Positions 53,177 to 61,076 of a DNA stretch of 64,000 bases are shown piece by piece. The DNA comes from Myxococcales bacterium. GTDB lineage: Bacteria > Myxococcota_A > Bradymonadia > UBA7976 > UBA1532. The DNA is taken from NCBI GenBank assembly GCA_020633435.1, contig JACKDP010000001.1, positions 558,001-622,000 of the forward strand. Direction: 5' to 3'. Made by a program: the position numbers and the translations under genes. The stretch's first letter is position 1. Each line of letters starts with the position of its first letter. A model generated the notes under the pieces. It had not been told where the DNA came from. It saw only the letters and a list, made by a program, of their open reading frames with translations, and did no database searches.

Positions 53177-55134
53177 CAGTGGTCGTCCGTCACGGTGAGG
53201 CGATAGGTGAAGGTGTCGGCCACCGTCGAGATGAGGCCGAACGCGTAGTCGCCGCCGACGTTGCCCTGGTAGGTCCAGCGGAAGCCGCCGGGGATGGCCA
53301 CGAGCGGGAAGCAGGGGTTCGGGTCGATGGGGTTGGGATCCATCAGCCGGGGGCAGGCGCCGTTGCGCACCACGCAGAGGGCCACGGGGCACTGCTCGCG
53401 GCCCCGCCGCGCGAAGGTGACGTCGAACGACCAGGTGACGAGGAGCCCGGGGGGGCAGGCCTCGCCCTGGCCCACGCCGCAGCCGAGGTGGAAGCCGAAG
53501 TAGTCCGTGTCCCCGTCGGTGAGCTGCCCGTGGATGAGGCCGTGGGCGATGGCGTCGCCCGCGTTGAAGCTGTTGTTGGGCTCCGTCTCCGTCGGCTCGC
53601 AGGCGGCGTCGCACCCGTCGAACGGCACCCGGTTGCTGCCGTCGTCGCAGTACTCGTAGCCGGGCTGCCCCGCCACCAGGTCGTCACGCAGGATGCGGTC
53701 GCCGCAGCGCGCCGGCTGGCAGCTCGAGGTGCAGGCGTCGGCGTCCTCGGCGTTGCCGTCGTCGCAGCCCTCGCTCGGGTGCAGCAGGCCATCCCCGCAG
53801 CGCGGCTCGGCGCAGGCGGTGGTGCAGGCGTCGCCGTCGTCCTGGTTGCCGTCGTCGCAGGTCTCGGCGCCGGCGTGCACGACGCCGTCCCCGCAGGCCG
53901 CGGCCTGGCAGGTGCTCAGGCAGTCGTCCGTGTCATCCTCGTTCCCATCGTCGCAGGCCTCGACGCCGACCTGTACCACGCCGTCGCCGCAGCGGGCCGG
54001 GACGCAGGCGTTGGTGCAGTCATCGCCGTTCTCGTCGTTGCCATCGTCGCAGCCCTCGCCGGCCTGCACGATGCCATCGCCGCAGCCGGGCAGGCGGCAG
54101 TCATTGGAGCAGGCGTCGGCGTTGTCTTCATTGCCATCGTCGCAGCCCTCGCCGTCCTGCACGATGCCATCGCCACAGGCGGCCCGGAGACAGTCCGGCG
54201 TGCAGGCGTCCGTCTCATCGTCGTTGCCATCGTCGCACTGCTCGCCCGCCTGGGTGAAGCCATCCCCGCAGACCGGCAGGCGACACAGCGTGGTGCAGGC
54301 GTCGGTGTCGCTGTCGTTGCCATCGTCGCACTCTTCGCCGGCCTGCACGATGCCATCGGGGCAGGCCGCCACCTGACAGTCGTTCGTGCAGTCATCGTTG
54401 TTGGTGCGGTTGCCATCGTCGCAGGCCTCGCCCGCCGTGCGCAGCCCGTTGCCGCAGCCGGTGGGCGTGCAGTTGGTGTCGCAGCCGTCGCCGTTGGTGC
54501 CGTTGCCGTCGTCGCAGGCCTCGCCCGGATCGAGCACGCCGTCGCCACAGGAGCTGGCGCGGCAGGCGGCCCCGCCCTCCTCCTGACAGACCTGCGGCAC
54601 GGGGCAGGGCTCGGCGTCGCCCCAGGCCCCGCGGGGGGTGCAGCGCTGCAGATCGTTGCCGACGCAGCGCAGCGCGCCGGGCGCGCAGTCCATGCCGCCG
54701 CAGTCCACGGGGCACGACTCGAACGTCTCGCCCGGGTCGCAGACGCGGTCGCCGCACGCCGTGGGGGCGCGGCAGATGATGCCGTCGGCGGCCGAGACAC
54801 GCTCGACCCCGAGCTCGCACGGGTTCGCGAGGGCGCAGACGACGCGGCAGGTGCCGCTGCCGACGCAGGCGCTGCTGATGGCGGCGCTGCCGGCCTGGTT
54901 GCCGATGGCGTCCTGGCTGAGATCGATGCTGCCCGCGGCCTGGCAGACGGCCTGGGCGTCGGCGTCCAGGCGCGGGACGGTGTTGGGCGGACACTGGGCG
55001 ACCAGATCGCTCTGGACGCACTCGGCGGCCGGGGCGGTCCCGGCCTTGGCGGCTTCGTCCGTCCCGCACGCGGCGAGCGCGACGGCGAGGGCCGCGAGCA
55101 CCGCGCGGCGACACAGGTCCTGGGCTGCGATCAC
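53176..55134 (-). CDS. DUF4215 Cys-rich repeat lipoprotein (first of a tandem pair)
   Basis: A 652-residue protein starting at GTG 55134 behind AGGAGG; the lipobox is VALAAC. Layout is as in the downstream paralogue: N-terminal Cys-rich region (CPPNTVPRLDADAQAVCQAA), ten DUF4215 units (CGDGIVQAGEGCDDGNDENG), then ETEPNNSFNAGDAI and a beta-sandwich about 120 residues long. The two proteins match domain by domain, so one arose by gene duplication. They differ most in the C-terminal sandwich, which may bind different partners. Confidence 0.88.
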   Translation of the reverse strand: MIAAQDLCRRAVLAALAVALAACGTDEAAKAGTAPAAECVQSDLVAQCPPNTVPRLDADAQAVCQAAGSIDLSQDAIGNQAGSAAISSACVGSGTCRVVCALANPCELGVERVSAADGIICRAPTACGDRVCDPGETFESCPVDCGGMDCAPGALRCVGNDLQRCTPRGAWGDAEPCPVPQVCQEEGGAACRASSCGDGVLDPGEACDDGNGTNGDGCDTNCTPTGCGNGLRTAGEACDDGNRTNNDDCTNDCQVAACPDGIVQAGEECDDGNDSDTDACTTLCRLPVCGDGFTQAGEQCDDGNDDETDACTPDCLRAACGDGIVQDGEGCDDGNEDNADACSNDCRLPGCGDGIVQAGEGCDDGNDENGDDCTNACVPARCGDGVVQVGVEACDDGNEDDTDDCLSTCQAAACGDGVVHAGAETCDDGNQDDGDACTTACAEPRCGDGLLHPSEGCDDGNAEDADACTSSCQPARCGDRILRDDLVAGQPGYEYCDDGSNRVPFDGCDAACEPTETEPNNSFNAGDAIAHGLIHGQLTDGDTDYFGFHLGCGVGQGEACPPGLLVTWSFDVTFARRGREQCPVALCVVRNGACPRLMDPNPIDPNPCFPLVAIPGGFRWTYQGNVGGDYAFGLISTVADTFTYRLTVTDDH

Positions 55135-55357
55135 GGGGCCTCCTCGGGCGTATGCCCTCCACACACTGCGCAACGCCCATGCCAGCCGCCGCAGGCCGCC
55201 CCCCGGTCGCCTGCGACGCCAGCCAGCCCGCGGCGATGGTCGGCCGACGGTCGGGGCGCTCGGAGAATCCGTCCGGCGGCAGTGCCGGTCAAGGCAGATT
55301 GCAACACACCCGGCCCAGGCCGGCTGTCGAGCGCCCCGACGCCTGTCGGCCGGGACG

Positions 55358-56689
55358 TCAAGGGAGCGTGGGACCCGCCCCTTCCTCGACGATCTCGCAG
55401 CGCGCCCCCAGGTCGAGCGGCGTGTGCACGAAGGCGATCTGGCACATCTCGTCCTGGGCCCCGAAGCCCCAGTTCACCAGGGAATCCGTGGGGTTGCGGT
55501 AGTGACACCGGAACTCGAACCCCTCCCCCGCGTCCAGGTGCAGCGGCGGATCGAGCTGCTTGAGGGGCGGGGCGTGCCAATCGCGATTCTCGTACAGCGG
55601 CTCGCGACGCTGCCCGCCTGACCAGCGATACACGTCCACATACTCGGCGAGCTGGTGCGTGTGAGACGACAGGATGATCACATCGACCGGGTGGTTCATC
55701 TCGCAGCGGATCCACTCGTAGTGGCGATCGGTCTGCGGGGGCACGTTGATGTCGCGATCGCGCACGGCCGAGCCCCAGATGCCGCCGCGGACGTCGGCGG
55801 GCGACATGGTGTAGCCGTTCACCCGGGAGAAGACGGGGATGTCCTGGGGGAACGGGTTGACGAAGTGCAGCTCCACCATGACCTGCAGGCCAGGCGGCAG
55901 CGTCGCCGCGATGCCCTCGGGCAGCGTCAGCTCCTCGCGCTCGTTCTGGCTGGCGAAGATGAAGATCCCCTCCTCCATCAGCTCGGTGTACTGCCGGTAC
56001 AGATCGTCGCAGTCGTACATGCCGTCCTCGATGTCGAGGCCGAGCAGGCCGAGGGCCATGACGTCCATGTGGTGCACCCCGCGGGTCTGCAGCGACGTCA
56101 CCCGGTGCACGGGCGTCGCGACGTCCGTGGGCAGGTGGGCGATGGCGCACTTCCAGATCTCCTTGCCCGCCGGGGCCACGGTGTCGATGCCCATCTGGAA
56201 GCCCTCGCCGGGGGCGGGCGGGGGCAGGTCCTCGGGCGTGAAGTCGGCCACGTAGGGGGGCAGCTCCTCCGCGGGGTGCGGGGGCTCGTCGGCGGTGCCG
56301 AGGGGCGCGCCGCCCGCGATCCAGGCCCGGAAGCGCGCCCGCGTCTCGGGCGACAGCTCGAAGCCGAGGGGCATCTGGCGGACGTCACCGACGGGCCCGT
56401 CGAAGACCTGGAGCAGCAGGCTCGCGTCGGGGTCGCCGGGCACGACCCGGGTGGTGCCGACGGCCAGGCCGGCCACCCCCACCAGGCCCGCGGCGCTGGC
56501 GCTCAGCGAGGACAGGTCCAGCCCGTTCTTGGGGTTCGGGCCGGCGTGGCAGGCCGGGAAGGCGCAGGAGGGGCCCAGCACGCTGGCCTGGAGGGCGGCC
56601 AGCGTGGGCACCTCGGTGGAGCGGGCGTCGCCGCCCGCGTCGTCGCAGGCCACGAGGAGCGTCAGGGCGAGGAGCACGGCGCGCTGCAT
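55358..56689 (-). CDS. Lipoprotein PHM-like copper type II monooxygenase
   Basis: A 443-residue protein. The lipobox (LTLLVAC) is followed by a cytochrome-like segment with CAFPACH (C-x4-CH, not a standard haem site) at residues 42-48. Residues 160-440 match the peptidylglycine monooxygenase fold. All six copper ligands are visible: His206-His207, His275, His343 and His345, and Met415 in DEMCQ, which equals the DEMCN motif of the animal enzyme. It should use two uncoupled coppers and a reductant to hydroxylate a substrate at the cell surface. The substrate is unknown. Bacterial relatives are rare outside Myxococcota and allies, as far as I recall. Confidence 0.88.
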   Translation of the reverse strand: MQRAVLLALTLLVACDDAGGDARSTEVPTLAALQASVLGPSCAFPACHAGPNPKNGLDLSSLSASAAGLVGVAGLAVGTTRVVPGDPDASLLLQVFDGPVGDVRQMPLGFELSPETRARFRAWIAGGAPLGTADEPPHPAEELPPYVADFTPEDLPPPAPGEGFQMGIDTVAPAGKEIWKCAIAHLPTDVATPVHRVTSLQTRGVHHMDVMALGLLGLDIEDGMYDCDDLYRQYTELMEEGIFIFASQNEREELTLPEGIAATLPPGLQVMVELHFVNPFPQDIPVFSRVNGYTMSPADVRGGIWGSAVRDRDINVPPQTDRHYEWIRCEMNHPVDVIILSSHTHQLAEYVDVYRWSGGQRREPLYENRDWHAPPLKQLDPPLHLDAGEGFEFRCHYRNPTDSLVNWGFGAQDEMCQIAFVHTPLDLGARCEIVEEGAGPTLP

Positions 56690-56761
56690 GGGAGCCTCGT
56701 CACGGCGGGGTGGCCCCCAGCATCGACCACGAGGCCCGGCGCCGGCAAGGGCCGGCGAGCG

Positions 56762-58063
56762 TCAGACGCGCTCGAGGACGGCGGCGGCGCCCAGGCCGCC
56801 CGCGGCGCAGATCCCCAGCAAAGCCGTGGACTTGCCCGTGAGCGCCAGCTCGTTGGCCATGGTCAGGACCATGCGCGCGCCGGTGGCGCCGAAGGGGTGC
56901 CCAAGGGCGACGGAGCCGCCGTGCACGTTGAGCTTCGCGGGGTCGACCTCGCCCACCGCCGTGTCGCGGCCCAGGCGGGCGCGGGCGAAGGCGTCGCTGC
57001 CGAGCATCTTGAGGACGCTGAGCACCTGCGCGGCGAAGGCCTCGTGCATGTCGACGAGGTCCACGTCGGCCAGGGCGAGGCCCGCCTTGTCGAGGGCCTT
57101 CGGCATGGCCAGGGCCGGGCCCATGAGGAGCTGGTCGGCCGGATCGACGGCGGTGTAGGCCCAGGAGCGGAACGCCGCCTTGGGGGTGAAGCCGAGGGCG
57201 CGGGCCTTCTCCTCGCTCATCAGCATGACGGCGGCGCCGCCATCGGTGAGCGGGCTGGAGTTGGCGGCGGTCAGCGTGCCGTCCTTGGCGAAGACGGGGC
57301 GCAGGCGCGCGATGGCCTCCAGGCTGGTGCTGGCCCGCACGAGGGTGTCGGCGTAGACGCGCTTGCCGCCGCTGCCCTCGACGGTGAGGACCTCGTCCTC
57401 GAAGCGGCCCGAGGCGATGGCGGCGGCGGCCCGGTGGTGGGACTGGACGGCGAAGGCGTCCTGGTCGGCGCGGCTGATCTCGTTGCGCGTCGCCATGCGC
57501 TCGGCCGCCTGCCCCATCACCTCGCCCGTGGTGCGCTCGGCGATCTCGGGCTTCTTCGGCAGGATGTCGGTGATGGGCATGAGCTGCGACAGCACCTGGA
57601 GGTACTGCGCCGGGCCCGCCTTGCCCAGGGCCAGGGGGGCGATGGCGTGCATCAGCTTCTGGGGCAGCTTGATCTCGGCGTTGCTGGTGCTGTCGCTGCC
57701 GCCGGCGATGATGACGTCCGCGTCGCCGCGCTCGATGGCCGCGGCGGCCGTCGTGATGGCCTGCAGGCCGCTCGCGCAGGCCCGCGTCACGGTGAACGCC
57801 TCGACGTCGTACAGGCCCAGATCCAGGGCGATCTCGCGGCCGACGTTGGGCGCGTAGCCGGGCAGGATGACGGTGCCCCAGACCACGCCATCGAGCTCGT
57901 GGCGCGGCAGGCCCGTCTTCGCCAGGAGGCCAGCGACGGTGGCCTTGCCGAGGGCGATGGCGTCGAGCTTGAGGAACTCGCTGAACGCCTTGACGAAGGG
58001 CGTGCGGGCCCCGGCCACCACCACGGCCCGGCGGGGAGACTTCGAGGACTTGCGGGTCGCCAT
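56762..58063 (-). CDS. Acetyl-CoA acyltransferase (thiolase), last gene of fatty-acyl operon
   Basis: A 433-residue thiolase. The active-site cysteine is in VTRACASGLQA; the base and second cysteine are in NVHGGSVALGHPFGATGAR and GICAAGGLGAA. Its length is nearer the FadI/FadA long-chain thiolases than PhaA. AAGGAG precedes ATG 58063. The gene follows the FabG4-like reductase by about 35 bases and the MaoC hydratase before that, so the three form a chain-cycle unit. It may cleave or condense beta-ketoacyl-CoA; which direction is not shown by sequence. Confidence 0.92.
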   Translation of the reverse strand: MATRKSSKSPRRAVVVAGARTPFVKAFSEFLKLDAIALGKATVAGLLAKTGLPRHELDGVVWGTVILPGYAPNVGREIALDLGLYDVEAFTVTRACASGLQAITTAAAAIERGDADVIIAGGSDSTSNAEIKLPQKLMHAIAPLALGKAGPAQYLQVLSQLMPITDILPKKPEIAERTTGEVMGQAAERMATRNEISRADQDAFAVQSHHRAAAAIASGRFEDEVLTVEGSGGKRVYADTLVRASTSLEAIARLRPVFAKDGTLTAANSSPLTDGGAAVMLMSEEKARALGFTPKAAFRSWAYTAVDPADQLLMGPALAMPKALDKAGLALADVDLVDMHEAFAAQVLSVLKMLGSDAFARARLGRDTAVGEVDPAKLNVHGGSVALGHPFGATGARMVLTMANELALTGKSTALLGICAAGGLGAAAVLERV

Positions 58064-58098
58064 GGGATTCTCCTTGGGTTTCAGGGGGATGGCCGCGC

Positions 58099-59529
58099 TC
58101 AGGCGCCGATGAACATGCCGCCGCAGGCCCGGTGGGTGCCGCCGGTCAGGCCGCTGGCGCCGGGGGTGGCGAGGAACGAGATGAGCTCGGCGACGTCGCG
58201 CGGCTCGCCGCCCTGGCCGAGGGCCGAGAGGCGGCGGCCCACCTCCCGGTTGACCGGGGGCATGGCGGCGGTGAGGCGCGTCTCGATGAAGCCGGGGGCG
58301 ACGGCGTTGACGGTGATGCCGCGGTCGGCGAGGGCGGCCGCCTGGGCGCGGACGTAGCCCACGAGGCCGGCCTTGGAGGCGGCGTAGTTCGTCTGGCCGA
58401 AGTTGCCGGCGATGCCCGCCACGCTGGAGAGCGCGATGATGCGGGCGTGGTCGGCGAAGGCGCCCGCGGCCAGCAACCCCGCGTCGATGTCGGCGATGGC
58501 GCGCAGGTTCACGGCGACGGCCTGGTCCCACCACTCGGGCTTCATGCGGGCCAGCGTCTTGTCCCGCGTGATGCCGGCGTTGTGCACCAGGATGTGGAGC
58601 GGGCGGCCGGCCAGCGCGCCCAGGATGGCGGCGGTGGCGCCCGGATCGGTGATGTCGGCGGCCAGGGGGGTGCCCCCGACCTCGCGGGCCACGACGCTCA
58701 TGGGCCCCTCGTCCCCCGGGCGATCCACGCAGATGACGTGGGCCCCCTCGGCGGCGAGCAGCTTCACGGTGGCGGCGCCGATGCCGCGGGCGGCGCCCGT
58801 CACCAGGGCCACCTGCCCGGCCAGGGCGCGCTCGGCCTCCACCCGCGGGGGCGGAGTGGCGGTGGCCACCAGGTGCCAGGGCTGCCCGGTCAGGAAGGCG
58901 GCGCGGTCGGAGAGCAGGAACCGCAGGAGCGGATCGACGCGGCCCTCGGCGCCGTCGGCGACGTAGACCACATGGGCGGTCGCGCCGAGGCGGCCGATCT
59001 CCTTGGCGAGGCTGCGGGTGAAGCCCTCGAGGGCGGCGCGGGCGCCGGCCTGGGCCGGGCGCTGGGCCTCGGCCGCGGGGCGGCCCAGGACGATGACGCG
59101 GCCGCAGCGGGCGAGGCGGCCGACCCAGCCATGGAAGAAATCGTAGAGAATCCGAATACCTGCCGGATCTTCGAGGCCGGTGGCGTCGAGGATCAGGGCG
59201 TCGGCGCGGGCGTCCTCGGGGGCCTCGGCGGCCAGGTCGAGCACCCGGGCCGGGCGGCCATGGGCCTCGCCCGCGTCGCGCCACGCGGCGGGCACGGCGC
59301 TCACGCCCAGCAGCACCGGGTTGGCGCCGGCCGCCGGCAGGCAGGCCGCCAGCGTGTCGCCCAGATCGCCCTGCAGGCAGAGCACCGCGGTGCGGTCGGC
59401 GAGGGGCCGGGCCTGGCGGGCCGTCTTCGGCCGGCGCAGCTTCTGGGGCGACGGCAGCGGCAGGCCCAGGCTCTTGATGGCCTGGCGAAACCAGGGCTTC
59501 GTGTTCAGCTCCACCAGCAGATCGCTCAT
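58099..59529 (-). CDS. High-molecular-weight beta-ketoacyl reductase (FabG4-like SDR)
   Basis: A 476-residue protein with two Rossmann domains. The C-terminal half is a working short-chain dehydrogenase: VTGAARGIGAATV, VHNAGITRDK and the catalytic QTNYAASKAG (Tyr and Lys). The N-terminal half is a degenerate SDR lacking the active site, as in mycobacterial FabG4. The MaoC gene's stop overlaps the start (ATGA). It probably reduces 3-ketoacyl-CoA, giving the 3-hydroxyacyl substrate of the neighbouring hydratase. Confidence 0.9.
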   Translation of the reverse strand: MSDLLVELNTKPWFRQAIKSLGLPLPSPQKLRRPKTARQARPLADRTAVLCLQGDLGDTLAACLPAAGANPVLLGVSAVPAAWRDAGEAHGRPARVLDLAAEAPEDARADALILDATGLEDPAGIRILYDFFHGWVGRLARCGRVIVLGRPAAEAQRPAQAGARAALEGFTRSLAKEIGRLGATAHVVYVADGAEGRVDPLLRFLLSDRAAFLTGQPWHLVATATPPPRVEAERALAGQVALVTGAARGIGAATVKLLAAEGAHVICVDRPGDEGPMSVVAREVGGTPLAADITDPGATAAILGALAGRPLHILVHNAGITRDKTLARMKPEWWDQAVAVNLRAIADIDAGLLAAGAFADHARIIALSSVAGIAGNFGQTNYAASKAGLVGYVRAQAAALADRGITVNAVAPGFIETRLTAAMPPVNREVGRRLSALGQGGEPRDVAELISFLATPGASGLTGGTHRACGGMFIGA

Positions 59530-60422
59530 CGTCCGCTCCTCGCCTCGAAGGTGCCGGTCAGGTTGGCGGGGCCGCCCGGGGCGTCGCCCACGAAGAGGCC
59601 ATCGTCGTGCACGTAGACGCCGAAGCGGCCCGGGAGCCGCACCGGCCGCGTGAAGCGCACCTCCACGGCCTGGAGGCGCGTCACGTCCCCCGCCCAGAGC
59701 ACCCGGTTCATCGTCTCCAGGGCCAGGGCCAGGGTGCCGAAGCCATGCAGGATGGTCCGGCCGAAGCCCATGGCCCGGGCGTAGGGCGCGATCCAGTGCA
59801 GGGGGTTGAAGTCGCCGGTGAGGCACGCGAACTCGAAGCCGGCGTTGGCGGCCAGGCGCTTCGTGCCGATCTCGCGGGCGGCGGCGGGCACCGTGGGCCG
59901 GGCCGTGCGCTTCTCGCCCTCGCGCTTGCCGCCGAGGGGCACCAGGGCGTCGAGCCGGGCCACCAGGGCGTTGGGCGACGAGGGCGTGCCGGTGACGAAG
60001 CGCTGGCGGATGACCGCGCGGCGGCCGTCGTCATCGATGCCCTCCAGGCTCGCGCGCACCTGCAGCGGCTCGCCCAGGGGGATGGGGCCGTTGATCTCCA
60101 TGCGGCAGCCGGCGTTGACGGCCTTGGCCAGGGGGTACGGCGCGCCGCAGAGGAGCTCATGCGTCAGCCCGAGCGCCCACTGGGCGAAGAGGTGGTGTGG
60201 CACCTGGCCCTTCCAGGCCTGGCGATCGCCCCCCGTCCACCGGATGTAGTCGGCCACCATCGCCGCGTCCCGCGGCGGCAGCTCGACGTCGATGGACTTC
60301 TCGAGATCGCAGGGGGTGCTGCCCACCCCGCGAAAGCGCTGCTCCAGGGCCTGCACGGCCAGGCTGCCCATGGCCCGCAAGACGGGACCCTGGTGGACGA
60401 CGTGGCGAAGCGGATGGGCCAT
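59526..60422 (-). CDS. MaoC-family 3-hydroxyacyl-CoA dehydratase/hydratase
   Basis: A 298-residue two-part hotdog protein. The C-terminal domain carries the hydratase 2 motif CLTGDFNPLHWIAPYA with catalytic Asp and His, followed by GRTILHGFGTLAL. The N-terminal hotdog is inactive, as in HtdX/HtdZ-type enzymes. It is the first gene of the operon and should interconvert enoyl-CoA and (R)-3-hydroxyacyl-CoA. A candidate operator lies 40-70 bases upstream of its start. Confidence 0.9.
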   Translation of the reverse strand: MAHPLRHVVHQGPVLRAMGSLAVQALEQRFRGVGSTPCDLEKSIDVELPPRDAAMVADYIRWTGGDRQAWKGQVPHHLFAQWALGLTHELLCGAPYPLAKAVNAGCRMEINGPIPLGEPLQVRASLEGIDDDGRRAVIRQRFVTGTPSSPNALVARLDALVPLGGKREGEKRTARPTVPAAAREIGTKRLAANAGFEFACLTGDFNPLHWIAPYARAMGFGRTILHGFGTLALALETMNRVLWAGDVTRLQAVEVRFTRPVRLPGRFGVYVHDDGLFVGDAPGGPANLTGTFEARSGR

Positions 60423-60462
60423 CGGTCACCTCCGGCGCCCAAGATACTCGGCGGACCGCCGA

Positions 60463-60480
60463 CGTCAACGGGTATTGACG
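60463..60480. promoter_or_regulatory. Operator-like repeat CGTCAA-CGGGTA-TTGACG
   Basis: Perfect 6-bp inverted arms around 6 bases, centred about 50 bases upstream of the MaoC start, in the interval shared with the divergent sigma-factor gene. Its size suits a TetR or FadR-type regulator of the fatty-acyl operon. Confidence 0.55.
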
Positions 60481-60490
60481 CAGCGCGTCA
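60476..60490. promoter_or_regulatory. Overlapping inverted repeat TGACGC-AGC-GCGTCA
   Basis: Perfect 6-bp arms around 3 bases, sharing TGACG with the repeat before it. The overlap of two palindromes suggests co-operative binding or two alternative sites. Confidence 0.45.
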
Positions 60491-60554
60491 TGCTCGGGTG
60501 GGCGCCCGCGCGTCGAGGGCGACGGCGCGAGGAGCCTCATGGTAGCGTCGCGCC

Positions 60555-61076
60555 ATGTCCGAGGCCTCCGACGAGTTCGTGCTGGTCTATGAGGAGCTGC
60601 GGCGCATCGCGCGGCTGTTCTTCCGGTCCCAGGCGGCGGTCACGCTCCAGCCCACGGCGCTGGTGCACGAGGTCTTCCTGCGCCTGGCGGGCCGCGACGC
60701 CCGCTTCGCCGATCGCACCCACTTCCTGTCGGTGGCCGCCCGGGCGATGCGGCAGATCCTGGTGGACCAGGCCCGCCGACGCCACGCCCAGCGCCGCGGC
60801 GGGGGGGCCGTGCGGGTGACGCTGACGGACGCCGCCCCCCAGCCGACGGGGCCGGATCCGGTGGACGTGCTGGCCCTGGACGAGGCGCTCCAGCGGCTCG
60901 CCGTCCTGAGCCCGCGCCAGGCGCGCGTCATGGAGCTGGTCTGGTTCGGCGGGCTCTCGGCCGCCGAGGTCGCCGCCGCCCTCGACGTCTCCGTCAGCCT
61001 GGTGGAGAAGGAGGGCCGGATGGCCCGGGCCTGGCTGCGCCAGACCCTCTCGGCGAGCCCGGGTGATGACGCCTGA
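60555..61076 (+). CDS. ECF-type RNA polymerase sigma factor
   Basis: A 173-residue sigma-70-family protein of the extracytoplasmic type found with Ser/Thr kinases in Myxococcota and Acidobacteria (TIGR02999-like). Region 2 includes VHEVFLRLAG and DRTHFLSVAARAMRQILVDQARRR; region 4 is the helix-turn-helix LSPRQARVMELVWFGGLSAAEVAAALDVSVSLVEKE. It directs RNA polymerase to a special promoter set. The kinase gene starts 11 bases before its stop, so the pair is co-translated and the kinase may control this factor, probably by phosphorylation rather than by an anti-sigma factor. Confidence 0.93.
   Translation: MSEASDEFVLVYEELRRIARLFFRSQAAVTLQPTALVHEVFLRLAGRDARFADRTHFLSVAARAMRQILVDQARRRHAQRRGGGAVRVTLTDAAPQPTGPDPVDVLALDEALQRLAVLSPRQARVMELVWFGGLSAAEVAAALDVSVSLVEKEGRMARAWLRQTLSASPGDDA

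Noticed and set aside
51497..53206. Long plus-strand open frames opposite the DUF4215 genes
   Set aside because: They mirror the repeat period and have no family features; the minus strand has lipobox, repeats and ribosome sites.
51760..54560. CRISPR-like regular repeats
   Set aside because: The roughly 93-bp periodicity is due to DUF4215 units in two genes.
55655..58357. 900-residue plus-strand open frame across the monooxygenase and thiolase genes
   Set aside because: It spans two real minus-strand genes and their gap and has no protein motifs.
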